From positions 1 through 64,000 of IMG/VR virus record IMGVR_UViG_3300032006_002011: 64,000 nt of DNA. One strand, written 5' to 3'. Positions 53,053 to 61,157 of this stretch are shown here, piece after piece; within the stretch, counting starts at the first letter, position 1; each line of letters starts with the position of its first letter. The notes under the pieces are model-generated. The model did no database searches and had not been told where the DNA came from. It saw only the letters and a program-made list of their open reading frames with translations. Origin of the DNA: a virus. The position numbers were made by a program, and so were the translations under genes.

Positions 53053-54006
53053 ATGGACTACTACGATTTCTTTAATGGTGATGCGGATGGTATCATAAGT
53101 CTACATCAATACAGAACGCACTATCCAAAGAACTCCAAGTTGTTTACTGGAGTCAAACGTGACGTGAAGTTACTTAGACATTGTACCGACATAAAAGACT
53201 CCATGTTTACTGTGTTTGATATATCCTTGCTTTCCAATGCAGACTATATAAAACCAATATTGGATAATGGAAATCATGTCAAGTGGTTTGACCACCATGA
53301 ACCAGGTGAAACGGAACTGGGAGATAACTTTAGCATCAAGGTGGATGCAGACCCCAATTGTTGCACAAACATATTGGTTGATGAGTATTTGAATGGTTTG
53401 TATCGTCCGTGGACAATATGTGGAATATATGGAGATAACCTCCACGAACAAGCAGACAAATTTAATCCATGCTTCAACAAAGAGTCAATGAACAAATTAA
53501 AGGAAGTTGGTGAAACATTAAACTACAATGGATATGGAAACGAGGAACTTGACTTGACTGTTCACCCCAAAGACGTATATCTTGACCTGAAGGATTATGA
53601 ATCTCCGTTCGAATACAGAAAGAAGTCGGAAACCTATCACAAGATTCACACACAGATGACCTCAGACGAAGCAGAATTAAGTTCTTCGGAAATTATATAC
53701 GATACGGAAGTTGGAATGGTTATCATCTTACCCAACACAAGAGCATCAATAAGATATTCGGGAATTTATAGCAATCAACAAACAACAGATAATCCAGACA
53801 AAGCATTTGCAATACTTACTTCAGTAGACGGAGGGAACTACCGCATCAGCATTCGTTCACCAAAAACAAATCCATACGGAGCAAGCAAACTGGCATTGCA
53901 GTTTCCAACGGGGGGTGGGCGTGAGAAAGCTGCGGGAATAAACGAACTCCCAAAGTCAGAACTAATAAATTTTATTTCAAAGTTTGAAGAAGTATACGGA
54001 AAATGA
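53053..54006 (+). CDS. DHH-family phosphoesterase (NrnA/pAp-phosphatase-like)
   Basis: 317 residues. NGDADG (8-13) and the DHH of WFDHHEP (about 79-85) give the DHH domain with its metal site; GGGREKAAG (287-295) is the substrate-binding DHHA1 motif. The family includes RecJ, nanoRNases and pAp phosphatases; NrnA does the last two. Here it overlaps the sulfotransferase gene by 4 bases. Sulfotransferases release 3'-phosphoadenosine 5'-phosphate, so pAp removal would fit. That link is inference. Confidence 0.85.
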   Translation: MDYYDFFNGDADGIISLHQYRTHYPKNSKLFTGVKRDVKLLRHCTDIKDSMFTVFDISLLSNADYIKPILDNGNHVKWFDHHEPGETELGDNFSIKVDADPNCCTNILVDEYLNGLYRPWTICGIYGDNLHEQADKFNPCFNKESMNKLKEVGETLNYNGYGNEELDLTVHPKDVYLDLKDYESPFEYRKKSETYHKIHTQMTSDEAELSSSEIIYDTEVGMVIILPNTRASIRYSGIYSNQQTTDNPDKAFAILTSVDGGNYRISIRSPKTNPYGASKLALQFPTGGGREKAAGINELPKSELINFISKFEEVYGK

Positions 54007-54632
54007 TTGTATCTCATAAGCACAAGTTCATATTTTTCAAACCGTGGAAAGTCGGTGGTAATAGTGTTGAACATAATTTGATTGAGCATTGTGGTGATAA
54101 AGACTTAATAGACACAACACACAGAAATCCCAAAGACACCCTTGACATAATAGGAAAACGAAAGTTCAACAAGTACTTTAAGTTTACAATCGCAAGGAAT
54201 CCTTGGGATAGAATGGTTTCTTATTTTTGGTGGCAAGACGGGGGTTTGGTAGGAAAGAATCACAGAAAGAACATTAACAAACTTGTAAAGATGCAGTTTA
54301 ACGGATATCAGTTCAAAGAACAATTTGCTCGTTGGATTGGAAACTATTCCCACTTCAACCAACCTTTCTATTTTGATGACAAAGGAAATCCAATAATGGA
54401 CCACTATATGAAGTTTGAGAACCTGGACAACGACTATAAGAAAATTTGCAAGAAGCTAAAGTTACCATACAAGAGTCTTAAAAAAATAGGAACATTTCCA
54501 TTCAAGAAAAAGAATGAAGAATATTGGAAATATTACAACTATGAGTCGGGTGCGGTAATTGCACAACGACACAAAAAAACAATAGAAATGTTTAATTATA
54601 CGTGCGGTCCCGCACCAAAGAAAGATATTTAA
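54003..54632 (+). CDS. Sulfotransferase-family protein
   Basis: 209 residues. The 5'-phosphosulfate-binding loop is KVGGNSVE (16-23) and the 3'-phosphate-binding stretch is ARNPWDRMVSYFWW (about 64-77), as in type 2 (carbohydrate) sulfotransferases that use PAPS. The C-terminal half is basic and Trp/Tyr-rich. The acceptor is unknown; a glycan made by the neighbouring glycosyltransferases is the natural guess. The start overlaps the DHH gene by 4 bases (ATGA), the closest coupling of the set. Confidence 0.85.
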   Translation: MIVSHKHKFIFFKPWKVGGNSVEHNLIEHCGDKDLIDTTHRNPKDTLDIIGKRKFNKYFKFTIARNPWDRMVSYFWWQDGGLVGKNHRKNINKLVKMQFNGYQFKEQFARWIGNYSHFNQPFYFDDKGNPIMDHYMKFENLDNDYKKICKKLKLPYKSLKKIGTFPFKKKNEEYWKYYNYESGAVIAQRHKKTIEMFNYTCGPAPKKDI

Positions 54633-54636
54633 TTAT

Positions 54637-54888
54637 ATGAAGTTATCAGATGTCAAAATAGAAAACGATCAAATAGTTCTGAAATTTGATTATCGTATGT
54701 ATGGCATTGGTGATGATATTACCATGATGCACGATTTGAAATTGTGGTCAAACCCAAAGAAAGTTTGTGAAGACTTGGTAAATACCGCAAATGGTATTAT
54801 AGATATATTAGAACTTGATATGGAAATTAAATCGGTAGAAACAAAGTCCGACATTTCTTCACAAGACTTGTCCGACAGATGGGGATAA
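54637..54888 (+). CDS. Small acidic protein, unknown
   Basis: 83 residues, not recognised. It has two strand-like segments at the start (IENDQIVLKFDYRMYGIGDD) and acidic C-terminal stretches. It lies 4 bases after the sulfotransferase and 4 before the cupin gene, so it is in the operon. Confidence 0.5.
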   Translation: MKLSDVKIENDQIVLKFDYRMYGIGDDITMMHDLKLWSNPKKVCEDLVNTANGIIDILELDMEIKSVETKSDISSQDLSDRWG

Positions 54889-54892
54889 AATT

Positions 54893-55264
54893 ATGAGTGA
54901 ACAAGACGAAAGCATTAGACCTTGGGGAAATTACGAAATTCTCCTAGACGCAGATTACTGCAAAGTTAAACGCATCTTTGTAAAACCCGGACAACGACTT
55001 AGTTATCAGTACCACCACAAACGACAAGAAGCATGGACGGTCGTTAGTGGAGTTGCAAGAATAACCTTGGATGACGTTACCGAAGATTACAAACCAGGTG
55101 AAACTGTTTTGATTCCACTTGGTGCAAAGCATCGCATGGCAAACCCAAGTGATGACGAAATGATGATTTTAATTGAAGTTCAAACAGGAACTTATTTTGG
55201 TGAGGACGATATTGTGCGTGTTCAAGATGACTATGATCGTCCAGAAAAACACGAATCGGAGTAA
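54893..55264 (+). CDS. Cupin, mannose-6-phosphate isomerase (type II C-terminal) like
   Basis: 123 residues. RPWGNYEILLDADYCKVKRI, PGQRLSYQYHHKRQEAWTVV and the closing GETVLIPLGAKHRMANPSDD follow the C-terminal cupin domain of mannose-1-phosphate guanylyltransferase/type II isomerases. The metal ligands HH…E…H are visible. It should isomerise a sugar phosphate such as mannose-6-phosphate/fructose-6-phosphate, feeding GDP-sugar synthesis. It is followed 4 bases later by the cytidylyltransferase gene. Confidence 0.85.
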   Translation: MSEQDESIRPWGNYEILLDADYCKVKRIFVKPGQRLSYQYHHKRQEAWTVVSGVARITLDDVTEDYKPGETVLIPLGAKHRMANPSDDEMMILIEVQTGTYFGEDDIVRVQDDYDRPEKHESE

Positions 55265-55268
55265 CCTT

Positions 55269-55676
55269 ATGAAAACAGTAGCAGTTAGTGGATACTTTGA
55301 CCCAATTCATGTGGGACACTTGGAATACCTTGAGTTGGCAAAAGAACTTGGTGATCGTCTTGTTGTTATCGTAAACAACAATCATCAATGTGTTCTTAAA
55401 AAAGGCAAACCATTTATGGATGAAGCAGACCGAGTAAAAATCGTAGAAGCACTCGGAATCGTTGATGAGGCATTTCTCAGCATTGATAAGGACAAAAGTG
55501 TATGTGCTTCACTCGATGCAATTAAACCAGACATCTTTGCAAATGGTGGAGACAGAAGTGTGGGTGAAGTTCCAGAAAGTGTTGTTTGTAAGAAACATGG
55601 AATAGAAATGGTTGATGGTCTCGGCGACAAAATCAGAAGTTCTTCTGACCTGACTGGACTAAAAGAAAAGAAGTAA
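55269..55676 (+). CDS. Cytidylyltransferase-like enzyme (HxGH nucleotidyltransferase)
   Basis: 135 residues from the ATG at 55269; the longer upstream frame runs inside the cupin gene. The start SGYFDPIHVGHLEYLELAKE holds the HVGH motif (14-17), and IRSSSDL near the C-terminus replaces the usual ISSTxI motif. The family joins CTP or ATP to a phosphorylated alcohol or sugar (glycerol-3-phosphate, ethanolamine phosphate, D-glycero-heptose-1-phosphate). Which substrate applies is not visible. It follows the cupin by 4 bases. Confidence 0.85.
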   Translation: MKTVAVSGYFDPIHVGHLEYLELAKELGDRLVVIVNNNHQCVLKKGKPFMDEADRVKIVEALGIVDEAFLSIDKDKSVCASLDAIKPDIFANGGDRSVGEVPESVVCKKHGIEMVDGLGDKIRSSSDLTGLKEKK

Positions 55677-55695
55677 GGTTTGTCTACTTATAGTT

Positions 55696-56601
55696 GTGGA
55701 CAAAGTACTTATAACAGGTGGTGCGGGATTTGTCGGAACTGCACTAATTAAAAAACTTATACGCAAGTATAAGAACATTGAAATTGTTTCCATTGACAAT
55801 TATAGTAGTGGTTCGGTGAACAATCATGTAAAGAGCAAGAAAGTAACTTATCTTGATAAGGATACTCAAAACTTAGTTCCCAAAAAATTCGGCATGAACG
55901 ATACCAAGATGGACATTGCCGATGCATTTGAACCAGATGTCGTTTTTCATTTCGGTGAGTTCTCAAGAATCGTAACGAGTTTCGATTCTTTTGATAATTG
56001 TTGGGACTACAATATGCAAGGCACAAAAATGGTTCTTGATTATTGTGTCGCAAAAAAAGCAAAGTTGGTTTATAGTGCAAGTTCAAGTAAGTTCGGAAAC
56101 GATGGGAAGGACGAAAACCTTTCTCCATATGCTTGGATGAAAGCAAAGATGGTTGAACTAATTAAAAACTATTCAGAGTGGTTTGACTTAAAATATGAAA
56201 TCACCTATTTCTATAATGCGTATGGACCAGGACAAATAAGAACTGGGGATTATGCAACCGTCATCGGAATCTTTGAAGAGCAATACTCCAAGGGAGAACC
56301 ACTTACAGTTGTAGAACCAGGTGAACAATCAAGAGACTTTACCCACATCAGTGATATTGTACGGGGAGTTATACTGGCCGCAGAGAAAGGAAGGCAAGAT
56401 GAGTATCCCCTCGGCACGGCAATTTCACATAAAATTATTGATGTGGCAAAAATGTTTAACCATGAATATGTTATGATTCCAGAAAGGAGAGGTGAGAGAT
56501 TTTACGGAAAAGCAATTCCCTCACTAACTTATCAGCATCTTGGTTGGGTAGCAAAAATTAAGTTGGAAGATTATATTTCAAAAATCATATGTAAAAAGTA
56601 A
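55696..56601 (+). CDS. NAD-dependent sugar epimerase/dehydratase (SDR family)
   Basis: 301 residues from a GTG at 55696. TGGAGFVGTALI (7-18) is the NAD-binding glycine loop; the catalytic Ser is in YSASSSKFG (near 124) and the Tyr/Lys pair is in YAWMK (about 145-149). The extended-SDR pattern NAYGPGQ then SRDFTHISDIV fits nucleotide-sugar epimerases such as UDP-glucose 4-epimerase. Substrate not determined. No clear ribosome site before the GTG, so it may depend on readthrough from the cytidylyltransferase gene 19 bases upstream. Confidence 0.85.
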   Translation: MDKVLITGGAGFVGTALIKKLIRKYKNIEIVSIDNYSSGSVNNHVKSKKVTYLDKDTQNLVPKKFGMNDTKMDIADAFEPDVVFHFGEFSRIVTSFDSFDNCWDYNMQGTKMVLDYCVAKKAKLVYSASSSKFGNDGKDENLSPYAWMKAKMVELIKNYSEWFDLKYEITYFYNAYGPGQIRTGDYATVIGIFEEQYSKGEPLTVVEPGEQSRDFTHISDIVRGVILAAEKGRQDEYPLGTAISHKIIDVAKMFNHEYVMIPERRGERFYGKAIPSLTYQHLGWVAKIKLEDYISKIICKK

Positions 56602-56620
56602 TTGACTTATTTTAGTCAAT
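56601..56620 (+). promoter_or_regulatory. Inverted repeat over the -35 box of the five-gene operon (operator candidate)
   Basis: Arms ATTGACT and AGTCAAT, 7 bases each, separated by 6 bases. The left arm contains the -35 box, so a bound dimer would block polymerase. A ribbon-helix-helix protein is encoded at 44518. Confidence 0.5.
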
Positions 56621-56630
56621 GGGCTATAAT
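56602..56630 (+). promoter_or_regulatory. Strong sigma70-type promoter of the AsnB-to-methyltransferase operon
   Basis: TTGACT, 17-base spacer, TATAAT. The ATG at 56641 follows 10 bases after the -10 box. A perfect -10 and 5/6 -35 make it the best promoter seen in the window. Confidence 0.75.
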
Positions 56631-56640
56631 ATATGATACA

Positions 56641-58287
56641 ATGTGCGGTATATTAGGCGGTAACCAATTCAACGATATAGAACAGGTCAAAACTGGTCTG
56701 GCATCTATCATGCATCGTGGTACGGACGGAAACGTAGTGTTCCACTTCAAAGAAAATGACTTCTATATGTGTCATAACAGGTTGTCTATTCAAGACTTAT
56801 CAGAGTCAGCAAATCAACCGCTCATATCAGAAGATGAAAAATTTATTTTGGCATTTAACGGGGAGATGTGGAAACCATTCTTTAGGAAGTTCAATTCCAA
56901 ACTAAGAAAAAAATACAACTTCAAGACTGAGCGGAGTGATTCGGAGTTGTTACTTTATTACTTAATAGATAATCGTGACAACATATTGAAGTCAATGAAG
57001 AAACTTGACGGAATGTTTTGTTTTGCTTTTTATGACATAGAAAGAAACGAACTTACGTTGGGCAGAGATTTCATCGGAAGGCTTCCTTTATACTATGCGT
57101 TTGAAAAAAACAAAATAGTTTTCTCAAGTGAAGTAAAGGGAATACAATCGGCAAAACCAGAATATAAGTTTTTTAATGTAGACAGAAGTCGTAAACCACC
57201 CGAGGGACAGGAAGAGAAAATAAAGGTTGTAGAACCAGGAACAATTGTAACGGTTTCCAAAAATTTCTTTGGTACTATCAGTTGCGAAATCAAACGATGG
57301 AACGATTTCAAACCCGAGTTCAACCCAGAGAACCCAACCCTATATACTCGTTCCGAGACAGACTTAACCCTACTTGAAGGGGAGGACTTAGGAATTGACT
57401 ATTACGCATCCGAGTTCAGAAAACGGTTGGAAAAAGCAGTTGACGATGAATTGATTAGTGACACCCCAATCTGTACGATTTTAAGTGGTGGCATTGATAG
57501 TACAATCATCACATATCTTCTAAAAAAGAAGAACCCAGACATTGAAGCATTCGTGGTAAACGTAACGTCAAACAGAAAGCAGACACTAAAAGATGACTTA
57601 TATTATGCCAAGATAGCTGCCAACGAATTGGGAGTTAGGTTACACGAAGTTAATGTCAGCAAAGACGATATTGAAAACAATCTAAAAGAAAGCATCTGGG
57701 CATCCGAGACTCATAAGTGGACACAGGTATCTCCTGCGGTTGCTCAACTATTCTTGTCGTGGGAAATCCGTGACAAAGGATATAAGGTTGTATTTGGTGG
57801 AGAGGGAGCAGATGAAATCTTTGCAAGTTATGGAGACGTCAAGAGATTCTGTTGGCCCGACCCACTTGCTTGGCATCAAAAAAGAGTCAACCTCATCAAC
57901 AACCTTCACAAGAATAATCTCATCAGAACCAACAAGGCAATGATGTATGGTGGCAAGGTAGAATTGAGAACTCCGTTTCTAAACAAGGAAGTTATTGATT
58001 TCGGTTTAAGGATTCCGACCAGATATAGAGATGAAGCAGATGGTAAGGGAAACATAATGAAGTATGTTTTGCGGAAAGCATTTGAGGGAGAGATTTCAGA
58101 AGAACTTCTCTGGAGACCCAAAAAGACTTTTCAACAAGGATGTCACACGGATTACTTAAAGAAGGAGCAGGAGACCATAGATAAATACTTTAATGAATTG
58201 TTCGTTGAAAACAAAGTTCCTGCCAAATATATTGGTAGGAGTATTGGTCATGTATCTGCTAGAATCAAAGTAAAGGAGATGGCATGA
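56641..58287 (+). CDS. Asparagine synthetase (glutamine-hydrolysing) family amidotransferase
   Basis: 548 residues from the ATG at 56641, which puts the catalytic Cys at position 2 as required for a class II glutamine amidotransferase. The N-terminal domain has MCGILGG, HRGTDG and FNGEM. The ATP-pyrophosphatase domain has LSGGIDST (about 280) and GGEGADE (about 386). AsnB uses glutamine to amidate a carboxylate; relatives such as WbpS do so on uronic acids in O-antigens. The stop overlaps the next gene by 4 bases. First gene of five overlapping ones. Confidence 0.88.
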   Translation: MCGILGGNQFNDIEQVKTGLASIMHRGTDGNVVFHFKENDFYMCHNRLSIQDLSESANQPLISEDEKFILAFNGEMWKPFFRKFNSKLRKKYNFKTERSDSELLLYYLIDNRDNILKSMKKLDGMFCFAFYDIERNELTLGRDFIGRLPLYYAFEKNKIVFSSEVKGIQSAKPEYKFFNVDRSRKPPEGQEEKIKVVEPGTIVTVSKNFFGTISCEIKRWNDFKPEFNPENPTLYTRSETDLTLLEGEDLGIDYYASEFRKRLEKAVDDELISDTPICTILSGGIDSTIITYLLKKKNPDIEAFVVNVTSNRKQTLKDDLYYAKIAANELGVRLHEVNVSKDDIENNLKESIWASETHKWTQVSPAVAQLFLSWEIRDKGYKVVFGGEGADEIFASYGDVKRFCWPDPLAWHQKRVNLINNLHKNNLIRTNKAMMYGGKVELRTPFLNKEVIDFGLRIPTRYRDEADGKGNIMKYVLRKAFEGEISEELLWRPKKTFQQGCHTDYLKKEQETIDKYFNELFVENKVPAKYIGRSIGHVSARIKVKEMA

Positions 58288-59093
58288 ACATATTACTAAA
58301 AGACAAATCAGACCTCGGTGAAGTAGACAAGTTTATCCCCAATGCCCATGTTCTTGGAGCAATGCAAAAAGCAGACGGCATTCCAACCCAAGACATTAAA
58401 GTAATATCCACCAAGTTCAGCAAGGTGGGCAAGACCACCCTAGACAAATACCCAAACCTTGAGTGGGTTGTTCACAGAGGTCATGGGGTTGATTCGGTCA
58501 ACCTAAAGTTATGCAAACAACATAACGTGGGAGTCGTTGCAACAAGCCCAAACACAAACGGATGTGCTTACTGGATAAAGGATAAACTGATTGAGGGTGA
58601 TTGCGTTATATTCGGCAACGGAGTCATTTCCAAAAAAGTTCAAGGTATCGTTGAAGAAAATTTTGAAATTATAAATTCAAAGACGGATAGTGCAACAATT
58701 AAACAGATAGTGTCACTTCCCAATATCAAAAACATAATCACAACAGTACCGTTGAATGATTCCACAAAAAATATGTTTGATGCAGAATTGTTTGAAAACT
58801 GCAACTCGGTGAACTTTGTATCCATCAGTCGTGCGGAATGCCATGACAATTTAGCCTTGCTTTCTCTGATAAACGGTGGTAATATAGCATCCGCACATAT
58901 TGATACATTGGGAACAGAGTTAAGGGAAGAACTAATCGACACCGAAAAAGTTAAATACTACAATCACACCTCATGGGATTTCCTTGGGGAAAAGAACGAT
59001 CATAAAAAGTTGAGTGAGATTATCAACGATTGTTTGAATGACAAAGTAAGCAATGCAATTTTAGAAAGGCAAGAAAACAAATGGTTTCAGTAA
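58284..59093 (+). CDS. D-isomer 2-hydroxyacid dehydrogenase-like protein
   Basis: 269 residues, shorter than the usual 310-330. The N-terminal domain has [14 protein letters not shown], the NAD-binding loop FGNGVIS is visible (normally GxGxxG), and the likely catalytic Arg in SISRAE, Glu in GTELREEL and His in YNHTSW occur in family order. It should reduce a keto acid or oxidise a 2-hydroxy acid (or 3-phosphoglycerate) with NAD(P). Substrate unknown. Overlaps of 4 bases upstream and 13 downstream show tight coupling. Confidence 0.7.
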   Translation: MNILLKDKSDLGEVDKFIPNAHVLGAMQKADGIPTQDIKVISTKFSKVGKTTLDKYPNLEWVVHRGHGVDSVNLKLCKQHNVGVVATSPNTNGCAYWIKDKLIEGDCVIFGNGVISKKVQGIVEENFEIINSKTDSATIKQIVSLPNIKNIITTVPLNDSTKNMFDAELFENCNSVNFVSISRAECHDNLALLSLINGGNIASAHIDTLGTELREELIDTEKVKYYNHTSWDFLGEKNDHKKLSEIINDCLNDKVSNAILERQENKWFQ

Positions 59094-60289
59094 AAGAAAA
59101 GAAGACACAGAAAGTCAAAGTCAAGGATGACATTTCAGATGAAGTTAAGGATGCGTTTAGGAAACACGCAAAGTTTTATCAGGAATACGATGTTCCACCA
59201 CAGTGGAAAGACCAACCCATTGCGTGTAAAGAACCCAACCTAGATCCATTTAAGAAAATTAATTGGAAGAACTTATGGGAAGCAGACCGAAAGGGAAGGT
59301 TGTTTTGGCACGAAGATGAAAACAATGAAATTGTATGGAGTTACATTTGTGCGGAAGCAAAGTCGAGTCGTGGTATCAAGGATATAGCAGAAGATGTCGT
59401 GGCAACCATCAAGGCAGGTGATTTGCAAATCTCACGATTCGCATATGCACCCGAATGGAAGCAAGAGTTAATTGATGACATTGAATCCAAACGTGAATTG
59501 GAAAACGACTTCTTCAACACCAAGAGAGACTTATTTTTTACAGACGTCAACATGGAACTTCAACAAGACAAAGATGTCTGCGAGGCACTAAATGCAACTT
59601 GGTTGAGTAGCAAGGTAACCGCAGTTGGATCGGAAGTCCGTGGTATTTGGTATGAAGGCGAATTGAAGCAACCCGGTGTATCCAAGTACGAAGACATCAA
59701 AATTAAAAAGATGAAACTATCTTCTATCAACAAAAAGGAATGTGCGGAACTTGTTCAAGAAATCAAAGATTACAAGGAAGCAGTTAATCCTTGGAGTTAT
59801 GATGGAATCAACGGAAACTACGGAGGACCAGAAAAGACTTGGTACACCATTGAAGTAGTTCCAATTAATCCCAATAGTGAAACTGACTATACGATTCTTG
59901 AGAAACTTCCCAAACTTGCCAAGATTGTAAACGAAATAACTTCAGTTGACAAATGCACTTGGTTGGTTATCACAAGAGTAGAACCAAAGAAGGGAGTCAT
60001 TCAACGGCATACCGACATTGGTCACGATAGTTGGGACTACCAAACCAAAAATGGTCCTAAACTTGGTCGTTCTCTGCGAGTACACTTCCCAATTCAAGTT
60101 GACGAAGATTGTGTATTCACTCAAGTTGGACTTGACGGAGAAACCGAAGACTTCCGTTTAAAGACGGGGGAATATTACTATATGGATAAACGCAAACCTC
60201 ACTGGGTTGTAAACAACTCCGAAGATTATAGGTTTCATGTAATCATGGATTTGGAGTGTGAACAAAAACACTTGGATGCTCTCCTTTAA
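59081..60289 (+). CDS. 2-oxoglutarate/Fe(II) hydroxylase-like protein (aspartyl/asparaginyl beta-hydroxylase type)
   Basis: 402 residues. The C-terminal half carries the double-stranded beta-helix site: His and Asp in RHTDIGH (about 310), the second His in KPHWV (about 374) and the co-substrate Arg in YRFHVIMD (about 384), preceded by LRVHFPI. This is the Asp/Asn beta-hydroxylase order. The first ~230 residues are not recognised. It should hydroxylate an unactivated carbon of a peptide or small molecule with 2-oxoglutarate and O2. The next gene starts inside its last codons (14 bases). Confidence 0.75.
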   Translation: MVSVKEKKTQKVKVKDDISDEVKDAFRKHAKFYQEYDVPPQWKDQPIACKEPNLDPFKKINWKNLWEADRKGRLFWHEDENNEIVWSYICAEAKSSRGIKDIAEDVVATIKAGDLQISRFAYAPEWKQELIDDIESKRELENDFFNTKRDLFFTDVNMELQQDKDVCEALNATWLSSKVTAVGSEVRGIWYEGELKQPGVSKYEDIKIKKMKLSSINKKECAELVQEIKDYKEAVNPWSYDGINGNYGGPEKTWYTIEVVPINPNSETDYTILEKLPKLAKIVNEITSVDKCTWLVITRVEPKKGVIQRHTDIGHDSWDYQTKNGPKLGRSLRVHFPIQVDEDCVFTQVGLDGETEDFRLKTGEYYYMDKRKPHWVVNNSEDYRFHVIMDLECEQKHLDALL

Positions 60290-61157
60290 TTTCAATACTC
60301 CCACCGAAGAATATTCTTGTGATGGTCGTTCTGTTTATGTAAAACGGGATGATTTGCTCAACGGAGATATGGACTTACCTCCTTGGGCAAAGATGGAAGG
60401 CATCCGCAGGGTACTTGAAAGTGGTGACCTAAACAAAGATATTCCAATTATACACTTATCAGTTCGTGTAAGTTATAGTGGTTGGGCATTGGCATATATA
60501 GGTCGTGAACTTGGGTTTGACATTAAGATTGCTTATCCAGATAGTAAGGACTACCCAAAAGAAGCACTTAAAAAGATAGAGAGTTTCGGTGCGGAAACGG
60601 TGCCAATTAAACCCAACCTACTTAGCATTGTGCTGAACCGAGTTAAGGCAATGGCAAAAGAAGAAGGATTTCAAATGATGCCGTATGCGTTTAATCACCC
60701 TGCTTATATTGATTATTTCCAAACAAGGATGCAAGATATATTAAAAGAAACAGATTTTGACCACCTTGTTATTAGTGGTGGTAGTGGGGTTACGGGTTCG
60801 GGTTTAATCCGTGGGTTTATGGACTTTGATAGTTTTTTCCCCAAGAAGAAAGTCCACATTATTTCTACTGCATCGGAGAATTCCATTGCAAACGTATTAA
60901 AGAAGTGGAACGCATATCACAGAAGCAACATCCGAATTCACGAAACCGAACATGATTTCTTTGATGACATGGATTGGTGCGAAGTTCCATTTCCGTGCAA
61001 CGGAAATTGGGATAAGAAAGCATGGATATGGTTACAAGAAAATGCTCGCAATTTAGACGGAAGCGTACTATTCTATAATCTTGGTGGACATAGTGCATCA
61101 TATTTTTGGAAAACACAAAATGAAGAAATACTTTTACGAGAAGAACAACCTAACTGA
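60276..61157 (+). CDS. PLP-dependent enzyme, fold type II (ACC deaminase/D-cysteine desulfhydrase-like)
   Basis: 293 residues from the ATG at 60276. VYVKRDDLLNGD near the N-terminus, the cofactor-phosphate loop SGGSGVTGSGLIRG (about 168-181) and LGRE/LGF helix spacing fit the ACC deaminase/D-cysteine desulfhydrase group. The usual schiff-base Lys should fall in PPWAKMEGI (about 35). The normal substrate-binding QSN is replaced by RVSYSGW, so the substrate probably differs. Overlaps the hydroxylase by 14 bases and the methyltransferase by 38. Confidence 0.72.
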   Translation: MLSFNFNTPTEEYSCDGRSVYVKRDDLLNGDMDLPPWAKMEGIRRVLESGDLNKDIPIIHLSVRVSYSGWALAYIGRELGFDIKIAYPDSKDYPKEALKKIESFGAETVPIKPNLLSIVLNRVKAMAKEEGFQMMPYAFNHPAYIDYFQTRMQDILKETDFDHLVISGGSGVTGSGLIRGFMDFDSFFPKKKVHIISTASENSIANVLKKWNAYHRSNIRIHETEHDFFDDMDWCEVPFPCNGNWDKKAWIWLQENARNLDGSVLFYNLGGHSASYFWKTQNEEILLREEQPN

